This document shows, piece by piece, positions 24,918-34,570 of a stretch of DNA of 64,000 nucleotides. The notes below the pieces were generated by a model that saw only the letters and a list, made by a program, of their open reading frames with translations, did not search any database and had not been told where the DNA came from. Origin of the DNA: Ignavibacteriales bacterium (GTDB taxonomy: Bacteria > Bacteroidota > Ignavibacteria > Ignavibacteriales > Ignavibacteriaceae); assembly GCA_016707115.1 (NCBI GenBank), contig JADJIH010000001.1:744001-808000 (forward strand), in the 5' to 3' direction. Every line of letters begins with the position of its first letter. The stretch's first letter is position 1. The translations under genes and the position numbers were made by a program.

Positions 24918-24992
24918 GGTGAGCGATGGGAATTGAACCCACGACCCCCAGGGCCACAACCTGGTGCTCTAACCAACTGAGCTACGCTCACC
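24918..24992 (-). tRNA. tRNA-His (anticodon GTG)
   Basis: Cloverleaf on the minus strand: acceptor GTGAGCG with CGCTCAC, the tRNA-His-specific extra G-1 opposite C73, anticodon loop TTGTGGC gives GTG, T-loop GTTCAATTCC. CCA not encoded. Confidence 0.95.
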
Positions 24993-25014
24993 ATTTAAAG
25001 AACAATTTCTTTAG

Positions 25015-25088
<74 letters not shown>

Positions 25089-25136
25089 TCAAATTCCACA
25101 AAATCTAAATGAACATCTACCAGGGAAATTCTTGTG

Positions 25137-25211
25137 TCGGGGCGGCAGGATTCGAACCTGCGACCTCCTGCTCCCAAAGCAGGCGCGATAACCGGACTAC
25201 GCTACGCCCCG
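25137..25211 (-). tRNA. tRNA-Pro (anticodon TGG)
   Basis: Cloverleaf on the minus strand: acceptor CGGGGCG with CGCCCCG, anticodon loop TTTGGGA gives TGG, T-loop GTTCGAATCC. First transcribed of the four-tRNA cluster Pro-Arg-His-Glu. CCA not encoded. Confidence 0.95.
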
Positions 25212-25328
25212 AAATACCATAATTCTTAAAAATCGAGCTGAAAATATATACGTTTGTGTTCTAAAAAACAATTTTTTAGGACTAATAGAATCTTTAAATT
25301 GTCTACAACAAAAATCAATCGTTTTGAA

Positions 25329-26543
25329 ATGAATTTCGCATTTTTTGTATCTAGAAGATATATCCTTTCCAATAAAGACTCAAGATTGCTGAATCTGATC
25401 TCAGTTATTAGCATTGTGGGAATTTCTCTTGGTGTCGCTACTTTAATTATAGCTTTAAGTGTTTTGAATGGATTTGAAAAAACATTAACACAAAAAATAA
25501 CGGATTTTGATTCACACATTAAAATTTTATCATATAAAGAATCTCTGCCCAAAGCTGATATATATATCGAAAAATTAAACATAAGGCTTAAGGATCAAAT
25601 AGACTTTATTTCTCCTTCAGTTTCTAAGCTTGCTATAATTAGTACAAAGAATCGTAAAGAAGGAATAAATGTTAAAGGTATAATTGAAAGCAAAGAAATT
25701 GATAAAATTAAATCCAATCTTGTTGAAGGTAAGTTAAATCTTGATAATGAAAACTCCATAGTTATTGGTAAAACTTTGGCGACAAAATTATTATTAAAAG
25801 TTGGCGATAAAGTAACACTCTTTGCCTTGAAGAATGATAAGATCCCTTCAATGAATGATTTACCGAACATACAAAACTTTTTTGTAGATGGAATATTTGA
25901 AAGCGGCATGGCCGAATATGATAATATGATTGGTTACACCGGATTAAAAGCTGCACAAAATCTATTTTCTATGCCCAATGAAATAAATGGAATTGACATT
26001 AAATTAAAATCAATTGATAAAATAGACAGCCTTGCCCAACTTGTTAGAAGAGAGTTAAGATATCCATATTACGCAAGAACAATTTTTGAAATACACAGAA
26101 ATATTTTTTCGTGGATTGAACTGCAGAAAAAACCAATACCTATTGTACTTGGTTTAATAATAATTGTTGCGGTATTTAATATCATAAGCGCACTACTAAT
26201 GCTTGTGTTGGAAAAGACAAATTCCATAGGAATACTAAAATCATTAGGTGCAAAAGGAAGAGAGATTATAAAAATATTTGTTTATCAGGGAATATATTTA
26301 TCGTTCATTGGGATAGCTTCCGGTAATATTCTTGCGTGGCTGTTGATGTCTATCCAACTTAAGTTTGATATCATTAAAGTTCCCTCCAGTGTATATTTTG
26401 TTACAAGAGTACCAATTGAAATGAGTATGGATGTTTTCTTTTTAATATCAGCTGTTACTTTTGTTCTGTCTTTGCTGTCTGCAATAATTCCAAGTTATTT
26501 TGCTTCAAGGATCAATCCTGTTACAGCGCTGAGGTTTGATTAA
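25329..26543 (+). CDS. Lipoprotein-releasing ABC transporter permease, LolC/LolE family
   Basis: 404 residues from the ATG at 25329, where the family N-terminus MNFAFFVSRRYILSN begins (an upstream TTG in frame adds a non-homologous leader). It has one N-terminal membrane segment (LISVISIVGISLGVATLIIALSVLNGFE), a periplasmic MacB-like domain, and three C-terminal segments of the FtsX fold containing MLVLEKTNSIGILKSLGAKGREI, the coupling-helix motif. With its neighbour and the ATPase downstream it forms the complex that extracts lipoproteins from the inner membrane to LolA. It overlaps the next permease start by one base (TAATG). Confidence 0.9.
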   Translation: MNFAFFVSRRYILSNKDSRLLNLISVISIVGISLGVATLIIALSVLNGFEKTLTQKITDFDSHIKILSYKESLPKADIYIEKLNIRLKDQIDFISPSVSKLAIISTKNRKEGINVKGIIESKEIDKIKSNLVEGKLNLDNENSIVIGKTLATKLLLKVGDKVTLFALKNDKIPSMNDLPNIQNFFVDGIFESGMAEYDNMIGYTGLKAAQNLFSMPNEINGIDIKLKSIDKIDSLAQLVRRELRYPYYARTIFEIHRNIFSWIELQKKPIPIVLGLIIIVAVFNIISALLMLVLEKTNSIGILKSLGAKGREIIKIFVYQGIYLSFIGIASGNILAWLLMSIQLKFDIIKVPSSVYFVTRVPIEMSMDVFFLISAVTFVLSLLSAIIPSYFASRINPVTALRFD

Positions 26544-27775
26544 TGAGTTACGAAAAGTTTATAGCCAAGCGATACCTCCTTTCGAAACATAAGATTAATT
26601 TTATTACAATTATTTCTTTTATTTCGATAACCGGAATTACTCTTGGGGTTGCGGCTCTTATCGTTGTGCTTTCCGTATTTAACGGGTTTGGAAGTTTGGT
26701 TACATCTTTTCTTATGAACTTTGATCCTCATCTTAGAGTTGAATATAAAGTTGATAGTGCTGATGATGATTATAAAAAGGTTACATCTATCATTAAAGAA
26801 ACTCCCGACTTAAAATCATTTGCCCCATTTGTAAGCGGAAAAGTATTGGCATTCAGTTCCGGAATTACGCAGGTGATATCGCTTAAAGGAATTGATTTAA
26901 AGAATGCTGATGAACTTTATAATATTAAAGACAACGTTTTATTCGGCAGCAGTGAGTTGAGTGAAGAAAATGAAACGCCAGGAATATTAATCGGTTTGAG
27001 ATTAGCGGATCGGTTGCAGGTTCTTATTGATGACACAATTACAATAATCTCCCCTGCCGGAATTGAAAAAGTAATTGCACAGTTTGGTATGCCAAATACT
27101 CAGCAGTTTGTTGTGCGAGGAATTTTCAGTTCCAAGAATAATGAATATGATGAAGGTTTAGCTTTTACCAATCTTGGTGAAGCTCAATATCTTTTGGGGT
27201 ATAAAGAAAGTTACCAAGGTTATGAGATTAAGCTGAACAACTCTGATAATTCGTTTAGCGCTAAGGATTATCTGAGTGAAAGATTGGATAAAAATAGATT
27301 TGAGATTAATACCTGGTATGATTTTCACAAAGAACTTTACACGGTTATGCAGATTGAAAGATGGGTCGCGTACATTTTACTTTCACTAATTATCGCAGTT
27401 GCAACTTTCAATATTCTTGGTTCGCTTTCAATGTCGGTTATCGAAAAGAAGCGCGATATTGGAATTCTAAGATCTATGGGTGCAAAAGAAAATTCTATCT
27501 TAAAAATATTTATGTATGAAGGATTGATGATCGGATTGATAGGTACAGGTTTAGGAGTTTTACTCGGATACTTAATCTGTTTTCTTCAGATACAGTATAA
27601 CATATATCCGCTTGATCCGACTCAATACAAAATAGATTCGCTTCCGTTAGAAATAAGATTGATGGATTTCTTTGTGATAGCAGGTGCATCTTTGTTTCTT
27701 TCTTTCATCGCATCGCTTATACCTGCAAAGCGGGCCGCCAAGGTTGATGCGTTACAAGCAATTAAATGGGAATAG
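26543..27775 (+). CDS. Lipoprotein-releasing ABC transporter permease, second LolC/LolE paralogue
   Basis: 410 residues, a paralogue of the preceding gene with the same order: MSYEKFIAKRYLLSKHKINFITIISFISITGITLGVAALIVVLSVFNGFG, a periplasmic domain, then three membrane segments with MSVIEKKRDIGILRSMGAKENSI and a closing SLIPAKRAAKVDALQAIKWE, typical of LolC/E. Having two different permeases plus one ATPase matches the E. coli LolCDE heteromeric arrangement; many bacteria instead have a single LolF. Which copy equals LolC or LolE cannot be told from sequence alone. It overlaps the possible upstream start of lolD. Confidence 0.9.
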   Translation: MSYEKFIAKRYLLSKHKINFITIISFISITGITLGVAALIVVLSVFNGFGSLVTSFLMNFDPHLRVEYKVDSADDDYKKVTSIIKETPDLKSFAPFVSGKVLAFSSGITQVISLKGIDLKNADELYNIKDNVLFGSSELSEENETPGILIGLRLADRLQVLIDDTITIISPAGIEKVIAQFGMPNTQQFVVRGIFSSKNNEYDEGLAFTNLGEAQYLLGYKESYQGYEIKLNNSDNSFSAKDYLSERLDKNRFEINTWYDFHKELYTVMQIERWVAYILLSLIIAVATFNILGSLSMSVIEKKRDIGILRSMGAKENSILKIFMYEGLMIGLIGTGLGVLLGYLICFLQIQYNIYPLDPTQYKIDSLPLEIRLMDFFVIAGASLFLSFIASLIPAKRAAKVDALQAIKWE

Positions 27776-27780
27776 TAAAT

Positions 27781-28467
27781 ATGAGTATCATTTTATCATC
27801 AGAAAATATTACAAAGTCTTATCAATCAACTAAAAAGGTTAAGCTTGAAGTTCTTAAATCTATTTCGGTTGAGATTGAAGCGAATAAAATTTCTGTTATT
27901 GTTGGTGCTTCTGGTGCAGGTAAATCTACTTTGCTGCATTTGCTTGGCGGATTAGACAGACCGGACAGCGGTAGTGTTTTTTATGAGCAGAAAAATATTT
28001 TTGATTTTAATAATGATAAGCTTGCCAAGTTCAGAAATGAAAATATGGGATTTGTTTTTCAGTTCCATCATTTGCTGCCTGAGTTTACAGCCGTTGAAAA
28101 TGTATCTATTCCACAGATGATAAAAGGTGTTAGCTTAAAATCTGCTTCTGAAAATTCATTAAGACTGTTAGAAATTGTTGGATTGAAGGACCGTGCGGAA
28201 CATAAACCTGCTGAACTTTCCGGCGGTGAACAGCAAAGAGTTGCGGTTGCACGTGCACTTGCAAATGATCCCAAAATAATTTTTGCAGATGAGCCTACCG
28301 GTAATCTTGATTCTGCAAATAGTGATGCAATCCATAAACTGCTTTTTGATCTGCGCGATAACTTTAAGAAAACATTTGTTATTGTAACCCACAATCCCGA
28401 ACTGATGAAACTTGCTGATATTATTCTAGAAATTAAAGATGGTGTTATAAAACAGAAGTTATTTTAG
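27781..28467 (+). CDS. lolD: Lipoprotein-releasing ABC transporter ATP-binding protein
   Basis: 228 residues from the ATG at 27781, which gives the usual LolD length; an ATG at 27766 inside lolE is also in frame. Walker A is G42-ASGAGKST, then Q-loop FVFQFHHLLPEFTAVENV, signature LSGGEQQRVAVARAL, Walker B IIFADEPTGNLDS and the H-loop FVIVTHNPELM. This is the MacB/LolD class of ABC ATPases. It powers the two permeases encoded just upstream. The gene is convergent with a VanZ-like gene, with a 19-bp gap and no clear terminator. Confidence 0.92.
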   Translation: MSIILSSENITKSYQSTKKVKLEVLKSISVEIEANKISVIVGASGAGKSTLLHLLGGLDRPDSGSVFYEQKNIFDFNNDKLAKFRNENMGFVFQFHHLLPEFTAVENVSIPQMIKGVSLKSASENSLRLLEIVGLKDRAEHKPAELSGGEQQRVAVARALANDPKIIFADEPTGNLDSANSDAIHKLLFDLRDNFKKTFVIVTHNPELMKLADIILEIKDGVIKQKLF

Positions 28468-28486
28468 TCAATTGGTAAATGGGAAT

Positions 28487-28849
28487 TTATACTCTGCTTT
28501 TTAGAAAAACGTTTTTAATCATCAGATCAATAGATAAAGCAACTAGAATTCCTAAAAGATTTGCGAGCAAATCCAAATTATCATATACATTAGTCATAAC
28601 ACCAAAACCATTTAATACTTCGAATAACTGTACTATCAATAACGCTATCAATGCGGTAATCAGTTTATTCATTTTCCAATGTCTGGAATAAAAGCTGATA
28701 ATAAAGTAAACCGAAAATGAAATAGAAATATTGCCAAGATAGCTTTTTATAATATCGAGGAATGGACCATTATAATGAGGTTTTATTAAAAGCAGTAGAA
28801 CACCAAGAAGTATAAATATTACATTACGGATTTTTTCGTTTTTAAGCAT
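28487..28849 (-). CDS. VanZ-like small membrane protein
   Basis: 120 residues with four hydrophobic helices. The third and fourth contain LIVQLFEVLNGFGVMTNVYDNLDLLANLLGILVALSID, close to the VanZ-family pattern E(x)xQ...R.xxxxDxxxNxxGxxxG. The family was named for teicoplanin resistance but most members have no assigned function. The start codon is ATG and there is no signal peptide. No partner is evident. A 135-bp gap separates it from pepA and contains a pyrimidine-rich imperfect inverted repeat around 28940-28975. Confidence 0.65.
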   Translation of the reverse strand: MLKNEKIRNVIFILLGVLLLLIKPHYNGPFLDIIKSYLGNISISFSVYFIISFYSRHWKMNKLITALIALLIVQLFEVLNGFGVMTNVYDNLDLLANLLGILVALSIDLMIKNVFLKSRV

Positions 28850-28984
28850 AACATTTATATGGAAGGAATACTTTAAATAAGGTAACGCTATAAACTTAGT
28901 TTAAAGAAATGTTTTAGTCAAATTGTTAGATGGTAAAAAACTCTTCTTCTTTCCCTGCTTAGAAGGAGGGAGGTGAGGTAAACA

Positions 28985-30505
28985 TTAAACCCTGTGTGAG
29001 AGATAATCAAACAAAAGTCTTACACCAAATCCTGTCATATATTTTTTTGTATAACTTCTTGAAGGATTATTCATTGCAGGACCAGCAATGTCTAAATGTG
29101 TCCACGGAATATTTTTATCTACAAAATGTTCTAAGAATTTTGCTGCAGTAATTGCACCAGCCCAGCGTGTACTTCCAAGATTTGCAACATCGGCGACATC
29201 GCTTGTGATTAATTCATTAAAATCATCCCACATCGGTAAGCGCCAAACGCGATCATAAGTTGTTATACCGCTTTTATACAGTCCTCCAGCCATTGCATCA
29301 TTCTTCGTAAACATACCAGCAACAAACTCACCAAGAGCAACAACGCAGGCTCCGGTTAACGTAGCAAGATCAATCATCTGATCAGGTTTTAATTGCGAGG
29401 CATAATGCAGTGCATCAGCTAAAACAACTCTGCCTTCAGCATCAGTATCTTCAATCTCTACAGTTTTGCCGTTTGATATTTTAACAACATCACCGGGCCG
29501 AATTGATTCTCCTGATACCATATTTTCTGCGGAAGGAATTATTCCAAACAAATGAACAGGTAAATTATTTTTTGCCGCTGCAATTAAAGTTCCAACAACA
29601 ACAGCTGCACCGGACATATCGGCTTTCATTTCGCCCATATTTTTAGATGGTTTAAGTGAGATGCCGCCTGTATCGAATGTGATACCTTTTCCAACAAGAG
29701 CAATGGTTTTGGTTTTACCTTTTTTGTTCTTCTTTGATTTTATTGTTGGCTTGTATTCTAAAATTATAAATCTTGGTTTGTTAATACTTCCCTGCCCGAT
29801 TGCAATTAAACCGCCCATTTTTCTTTTCTGGATTTCCCGATCACCAAATATTGTAGCTTTAATTCCAAAAGGTTTTACTTCGGCTGAAACGCGTTTTGCT
29901 AAAATTTCCGGAGTTAGATTGTTAGCGGGTTCGTTCTGTAAATCTCTTGTTATGTTAACTGAAGTAATTAATTTTTCTGCTGTTGTGATCGCACTTTTTA
30001 ATTTCTTTTCATTCTCGGCATAAAAGTGAACATCAAGTACTTTGTGTTTAACTTTTTTAGATTTGTATTTATCGAATGAGTAATTGCCAAACAAAACGCC
30101 TTCCACAAAGGTCTGATAATAATATTCCTCAGAATCAAAATGTTTTTTTACTGCTGAATACGCAGGAATAAAAATGTGAAGATTTTTTGTTACTTCTGTT
30201 TTAAGATTAGAAATAAACTCTGCTAAATGATTTCTAAAATAATCGGCATCAAACTTTTCATCTAGTTTAACTTTCCATAAAATCAAAGCATCTGGTTTTC
30301 CTGAAGGTTTAGTAACGCGAATTTTTCCGCCCTCGCTGGAAAGAAAGTTTTGTCTCTGCAGTTCTGAAAATTTAATGTTAAAAATCTTTTCAAGGTTCGG
30401 TAAACTTTTTTCAAGTTTATTATCATCAATTAAATATTTTAGGCTTATTGATAAAGGCTGATATGAAATTTTAGTTCCGCCCGAAATAAGATTTAGTCTA
30501 TACAT
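28985..30505 (-). CDS. pepA: Leucyl aminopeptidase, M17 family
   Basis: 506 residues. The catalytic domain (from about residue 180) contains VGKGITFDTGGISLKPSKNMGEMKADMSGAA (metal-binding Lys and Asp), and IEDTDAEGRVVLADALHYA, the M17 signature (usually NTDAEGRL), with DLATLTGACVVALG after it. It removes N-terminal amino acids from peptides in the cytoplasm as a hexamer with two divalent metals. The N-terminal part (1-170) is the less conserved M17 N-domain. It ends 10 bp downstream of nrnA, so the two are likely co-transcribed. Confidence 0.93.
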   Translation of the reverse strand: MYRLNLISGGTKISYQPLSISLKYLIDDNKLEKSLPNLEKIFNIKFSELQRQNFLSSEGGKIRVTKPSGKPDALILWKVKLDEKFDADYFRNHLAEFISNLKTEVTKNLHIFIPAYSAVKKHFDSEEYYYQTFVEGVLFGNYSFDKYKSKKVKHKVLDVHFYAENEKKLKSAITTAEKLITSVNITRDLQNEPANNLTPEILAKRVSAEVKPFGIKATIFGDREIQKRKMGGLIAIGQGSINKPRFIILEYKPTIKSKKNKKGKTKTIALVGKGITFDTGGISLKPSKNMGEMKADMSGAAVVVGTLIAAAKNNLPVHLFGIIPSAENMVSGESIRPGDVVKISNGKTVEIEDTDAEGRVVLADALHYASQLKPDQMIDLATLTGACVVALGEFVAGMFTKNDAMAGGLYKSGITTYDRVWRLPMWDDFNELITSDVADVANLGSTRWAGAITAAKFLEHFVDKNIPWTHLDIAGPAMNNPSRSYTKKYMTGFGVRLLFDYLSHRV

Positions 30506-30516
30506 AAATATTACCT

Positions 30517-31503
30517 TCAGTTTTTTAGATAAAGTTCTGCTTTTGAAAGGATTACAGGAATCATTTCCTGCATATTGTTAGTAAAGAATCTAGCACCGGC
30601 AGCATTTGTATGTCCACCTCCGCCAAATTCATTTGCGAGTTGGTTAACAGGAATACTTCCCTTTGAACGGAAACTAACTTTGAAGCCATTTTTCAGTTCG
30701 ATGAAAAGAATTCCTACTACTACATTTTCAATTGAGAGATTATAATTAACAAAGTTTTCGGTATCGCTTTCTATCGCACCGAGTTCTTCAAAATCCTTTT
30801 GTGTAATAATCATATAACCAATTTTATTATCTGCTAAAAGACTGATTGAATTTAGCGCACGGCCAAGAAGCTTAACTTTGCTAAACTTACTTTGATCATA
30901 AAGTTTATCGTAAACCTGTTCCGGATTTACACCATGCTTTAACAGTTCAGCAATTGTATTGTGAACTTCCGCTGTTGTTCTATCAAATCTGAATGAACCT
31001 GTGTCAGTCATTATTGCAGCATAAAGCGGTTCTGCAATTTCAAAATCTAGTTCAACAATTTTAGTTTGCTTGATGAAATCATATATGATTTGTCCCGTTG
31101 CACAATAATCCGTATCAATAAACTGATGATCGACAAATTCTTCTGGATCCTGATGATGATCGATACAAATTTTTAGTTTTGTGGATTTACGAAATGCCTT
31201 TTCCATGCTAACTGTTCTATCAGCTCGATTAAAATCCAGAGCTACGAGTATATCAACTTCATTAAAAACATTTTTGTGAAGTTCTTCATCATATCTTTGT
31301 ATGATGTTATCCTTGTTGAAGAACTCCATATTATATGGTAAGGCACTGTGATTGATTATGAATGCTTTCTTACCAAGTTTTTTTAGTAGAAAGTAGAATG
31401 CTATTTCAGAACCAATTGCATCAGCATCCGGATTAACGTGTGTAGTTAACAGAAACGATGAATTGCTTAAAATGATATTTTTTAGTTTTTCAAAATCAAT
31501 CAT
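30517..31503 (-). CDS. nrnA: DHH-family phosphoesterase, NrnA-like oligoribonuclease/pAp phosphatase
   Basis: 328 residues. The N-terminal DHH domain has HVNPDADAIGSE (metal site), LVALDFNRADR, ICIDHHQDPE (the DHH motif) and DTGSFRFDRTT; the C-terminal DHHA1 domain ends with GGGGHTNAAGARF, the substrate-binding glycine loop. NrnA degrades short RNA oligonucleotides and dephosphorylates 3'-phosphoadenosine-5'-phosphate. It lies directly upstream of pepA on the same strand. The identity at family level is strong; substrate choice is inferred. Confidence 0.9.
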   Translation of the reverse strand: MIDFEKLKNIILSNSSFLLTTHVNPDADAIGSEIAFYFLLKKLGKKAFIINHSALPYNMEFFNKDNIIQRYDEELHKNVFNEVDILVALDFNRADRTVSMEKAFRKSTKLKICIDHHQDPEEFVDHQFIDTDYCATGQIIYDFIKQTKIVELDFEIAEPLYAAIMTDTGSFRFDRTTAEVHNTIAELLKHGVNPEQVYDKLYDQSKFSKVKLLGRALNSISLLADNKIGYMIITQKDFEELGAIESDTENFVNYNLSIENVVVGILFIELKNGFKVSFRSKGSIPVNQLANEFGGGGHTNAAGARFFTNNMQEMIPVILSKAELYLKN

Positions 31504-31525
31504 AAATTCCGGATATTTATTTTCT

Positions 31526-31602
31526 TGTCATTTCGACCAAAGGGAGAAATCTGAATATAATATTAATTAGATTTCTCAGTCGAGGACTCCTTCGAAATGA
31601 CA
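31526..31602. repeat. 77-bp interspersed inverted-repeat element, second copy of the family
   Basis: Perfect 11-bp terminal inverted repeats TGTCATTTCGA (31526-31536) and TCGAAATGACA (31592-31602). An internal perfect stem GAGAAATCT with AGATTTCTC surrounds an AT-rich centre. The design and the GTCATT(G/T)CGA termini match the element at 10595-10680. It lies upstream of nrnA and downstream of the korAB operon terminator. Confidence 0.75.
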
Positions 31603-31630
31603 TTCAAATTTTCTTATATAAAATAGAAAT

Positions 31631-31653
31631 GGGCTTGAAACTGTTTCAAGCCC
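31631..31653 (-). terminator. Terminator of the korAB operon
   Basis: 10-bp stem GGGCTTGAAA (31631-31640) with TTTCAAGCCC (31644-31653) and a tight loop; minus-strand sequence after it is T-rich (ATTTCTATTTTA). It lies about 40 bp after the korB stop. Confidence 0.75.
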
Positions 31654-31695
31654 ACCAGAACATAAAAAAACAATTTTAAGTTAAATTACTTTTAA

Positions 31696-32733
31696 TCAAT
31701 TAACTTCCCAGGTATTTCCACCAAAAAGAACTTTAGCTAATTCGCCCTGGCCTTTTTTCTTTTTAACTGCTTCTATCTGCTCTTCTAATCCTTGATCATA
31801 AGTTGGTTTTAATACTTGTCTGAAAACACCAACCGGAGTTGGCATCCCCGGAGTTTCTGTAAATGTAGAGAGTATTGCTGCACGAACAGGACTTTCTTCA
31901 AATTCATCGTGCACCCACAAATCATTAACTGAATATTGTCCGCTGGTTAAATCAACCACTCTAGGTGTAAAGCCATCAAGCTTAATACCTTTATTACCAT
32001 CTTTACCAAATACCATTGGCTTGCCTTGTTCAAGAACTAAAACATTATCGTCTTTAGTTTCTTTTTCAGTCAGTACAGAAAACGCTCCATCATTAAAGAT
32101 ATTACAGTTCTGGTAGATTTCTAAGAAAGCTGTACCCTTATGTGCACCAACTCGCTTAATCATTTCCTGCAAATGCTTTGTATGTCTATCGATTGATCGT
32201 GCAACAAATGTAGCTTCAGAACCAGTTGCAAGCATAGTTGGATTAAATGGATAATCAACACTTCCATAAGGAGTTGTTTTTGTAACTTTTCCTTTTTCTG
32301 ATGTTGGTGAGTACTGTCCTTTTGTTAATCCGTAAATACGATTGTTGAACAACAGAATTTTTATATCGATATTTTTTCTGCAAGCATGTATGAAATGATT
32401 TCCACCGATACTTAAAAGATCACCATCACCGGTTGCAACCCAAACAGAAAGTTTTGGATTTGCAAGTTTTACTCCGGTTGCTAAAATTGGTGCTCTTCCG
32501 TGAATACCATGAAAACCATAAGTATCCATGTAGTATGGAAAACGGCTTGAACATCCGATACCGGAAATCCAAACAACATCTTCTTTAGGCACATTAATGA
32601 TTTCAGGAAAAGTTCTTTGTACCTGTGCAAGGATTGAATAATCACCACAACCCGGACACCATCTAACTTCCTGATCAGATGAAAAATCTTTAGCAGTTAA
32701 TTTAGCCGTCTTTACTTCAACTTTATTTTCCAT
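31696..32733 (-). CDS. korB: 2-oxoacid:ferredoxin oxidoreductase, beta subunit
   Basis: 345 residues. TPP-binding subunit: WCPGCGDYSIL and GIGCSSRFPYYMDTYGFHGIHGRA bind the pyrophosphate side, VWVATGDGDLLSIGGNHFIHACRKN is the GDGD Mg-TPP motif, and NNRIYGLTKGQYSPTS follows. Together with the alpha subunit it interconverts 2-oxoglutarate (or another 2-oxoacid) and the acyl-CoA with ferredoxin. In Chlorobi-type bacteria this enzyme can run reductively in the reverse TCA cycle. The alpha gene precedes it with an 11-bp overlap. Substrate is assigned from similarity to KorB type and is not proven. Confidence 0.92.
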   Translation of the reverse strand: MENKVEVKTAKLTAKDFSSDQEVRWCPGCGDYSILAQVQRTFPEIINVPKEDVVWISGIGCSSRFPYYMDTYGFHGIHGRAPILATGVKLANPKLSVWVATGDGDLLSIGGNHFIHACRKNIDIKILLFNNRIYGLTKGQYSPTSEKGKVTKTTPYGSVDYPFNPTMLATGSEATFVARSIDRHTKHLQEMIKRVGAHKGTAFLEIYQNCNIFNDGAFSVLTEKETKDDNVLVLEQGKPMVFGKDGNKGIKLDGFTPRVVDLTSGQYSVNDLWVHDEFEESPVRAAILSTFTETPGMPTPVGVFRQVLKPTYDQGLEEQIEAVKKKKGQGELAKVLFGGNTWEVN

Positions 32734-34570
32734 TTTTTCCTCCGAGTGTTTCCTTAATCGTTTCTAAAATATCTGATACTCTGAATGGTAATCCTCTTAC
32801 AACATTAAACTGAATTGCATCAACCAAATACTCACTTCTAATAAGCTTTGCTAGTTGTCCAAGATTTATTTCTGGAATAAGGACTTTATTAAATCTCTTA
32901 AGAACTTCGCCAGTATTTTTTGGAAAAGGATTAACGTATTGTAAATGAGCTTGTGAAACTTTCATTCCTTGTGCTCTTGATTTAATTACAGCTTCTTTAA
33001 TTGCGCCATAAGTTCCGCCCCAACCTAAAACCAAAAGTTCACCTTGCTGTTCGCCATCTACTTCAAGATCAGGAATATCGTTTTCAATATTCTTAATCTT
33101 TTGTGCACGAAGTTTAATCATTTTGTGATGATTATCCGGATCATAATTTACTGTTCCGTAAATATCTGCTTTTTCTAGTCCACCAATTCTATGTTCTAAA
33201 TCAGGTGTTCCTGGAACAGCCCAAGGCCTTGCAAGATTTTCATCTCTTAGGTATGGATAAAATCCTTCTTTTTCAGTTCTGAATTTAACATCGATTTTTG
33301 GCAATGATTCTACTTTTGGAATTCTCCAAGGTTCAGTTCCATTAGCTATATAACCATCTGTAAGAAGAATAACAGGTGTCATATATTTTAATGCTATTCT
33401 TGATGCTTCAATAGCCATATAAAAACAATCACGTGGTGTTTTTGCTGCAAGTACTGCTACCGGTGATTCACCATTTCTACCAACAACTGCTTGTAGTAAA
33501 TCAGCCTGCTCTGTCTTTGTTGGTAATCCTGTACTTGGTCCGCCGCGTTGAACGTTAATTATAACTAACGGTAGTTCAGTCATAACCGCTAAACCGATTG
33601 CTTCGGTTTTTAATGCTAAACCCGGGCCGCTTGTAGTTGTTATTGCAAGACTACCAGCAAATGCTGCACCTATTGCAGAAACGATTCCAGCAATTTCATC
33701 TTCAGCTTGAAATGTTTTTGCTCCAAAATTTTTAAAGTTACTGATGTACTGAAGAATTTCTGTAGCAGGTGTTATTGGATATGATCCAAGATATAATGGC
33801 AATCCGCTTTGAACAGAAGCTGCAAGAAATCCAAAAGCTGTTGCTTCGTTACCAGAAATATTTCTATACGTTCCCTTTGGCAGTCTGGCTGATTCTACAT
33901 CATATCTTGTAGTAAAAGCTTCAGTCATCTCACCAAAATTAAATCCTGCATGTAAAGCTTTTGTATTTGCATCAACAAACTGCGGACTCTTTTTAAATTT
34001 ATCCTGAATCCAATCTATTGTATTCTGAATAGGCCTATTGTAAAGCCAGTACATCAAACCAAGTGCAAAAAAGTTTTTACATCTTGCAACTTCTTTAGGT
34101 GAAAGCGGTGTTCCTTCAAGTGCATTTTCTGTAAGTGTACTTATAGGCACATTAAATACAGTATAACCTTCCAAGGTTCCATCTTCCAAAGGATTTGCCG
34201 GATAGTTAGCAAGCTTAAGATTTTTTAAATCGAAGGCATCACTGTTAACAATTAAAATTCCGTTCTTTTTTAGTTCAGAAAGATTTTTCTTTAAAGCAGC
34301 CGGATTCATCGCAACCAATACATCGGGCTGATCACCCGGTGTGTGAATATCTATACTGCTAAAATGTAATTGAAATCCGCTAACGCCGTATATGGTACCG
34401 GCTGGTGCGCGAATTTCTGCGGGATAATCTGGAAGGGTATTTAAATCGTTACCAACAAAAGCAGTTGTATCACTAAACTGCGAACCGGTCAACTGCATTC
34501 CATCACCGGAATCGCCAGCAAAACGAACAGTAACTTCGCTTAGCTGTTGTAGTTCTTTTTCTTTAGCCAT
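32723..34570 (-). CDS. korA: 2-oxoacid:ferredoxin oxidoreductase, fused gamma-alpha subunit
   Basis: 615 residues. The N-terminal gamma domain (about 1-190) starts VTVRFAGDSGDGMQLTGSQF; the alpha domain follows with GNEATAFGFLAASVQSGLPLYLGSYPITPATEIL and AEDEIAGIVSAIGAAFAG, and TTTSGPGLALKTEAIGLAVMTELPLVIINVQRGGPSTGLPTKTEQADL, which is the signature of KorA-type subunits. The C-terminal region gives the transketolase-like domain. This fused gamma-alpha architecture with a separate beta subunit is standard for KGOR of Chlorobi and many anaerobes. It is the first gene of a two-gene operon. Confidence 0.93.
   Translation of the reverse strand: MAKEKELQQLSEVTVRFAGDSGDGMQLTGSQFSDTTAFVGNDLNTLPDYPAEIRAPAGTIYGVSGFQLHFSSIDIHTPGDQPDVLVAMNPAALKKNLSELKKNGILIVNSDAFDLKNLKLANYPANPLEDGTLEGYTVFNVPISTLTENALEGTPLSPKEVARCKNFFALGLMYWLYNRPIQNTIDWIQDKFKKSPQFVDANTKALHAGFNFGEMTEAFTTRYDVESARLPKGTYRNISGNEATAFGFLAASVQSGLPLYLGSYPITPATEILQYISNFKNFGAKTFQAEDEIAGIVSAIGAAFAGSLAITTTSGPGLALKTEAIGLAVMTELPLVIINVQRGGPSTGLPTKTEQADLLQAVVGRNGESPVAVLAAKTPRDCFYMAIEASRIALKYMTPVILLTDGYIANGTEPWRIPKVESLPKIDVKFRTEKEGFYPYLRDENLARPWAVPGTPDLEHRIGGLEKADIYGTVNYDPDNHHKMIKLRAQKIKNIENDIPDLEVDGEQQGELLVLGWGGTYGAIKEAVIKSRAQGMKVSQAHLQYVNPFPKNTGEVLKRFNKVLIPEINLGQLAKLIRSEYLVDAIQFNVVRGLPFRVSDILETIKETLGGKNGK

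Noticed and set aside
28940..28975. Pyrimidine/purine-rich imperfect inverted repeat upstream of the VanZ-like gene
   Set aside because: Stem is short and broken and lacks a T-run; too weak to call a terminator or repeat family member from one copy.
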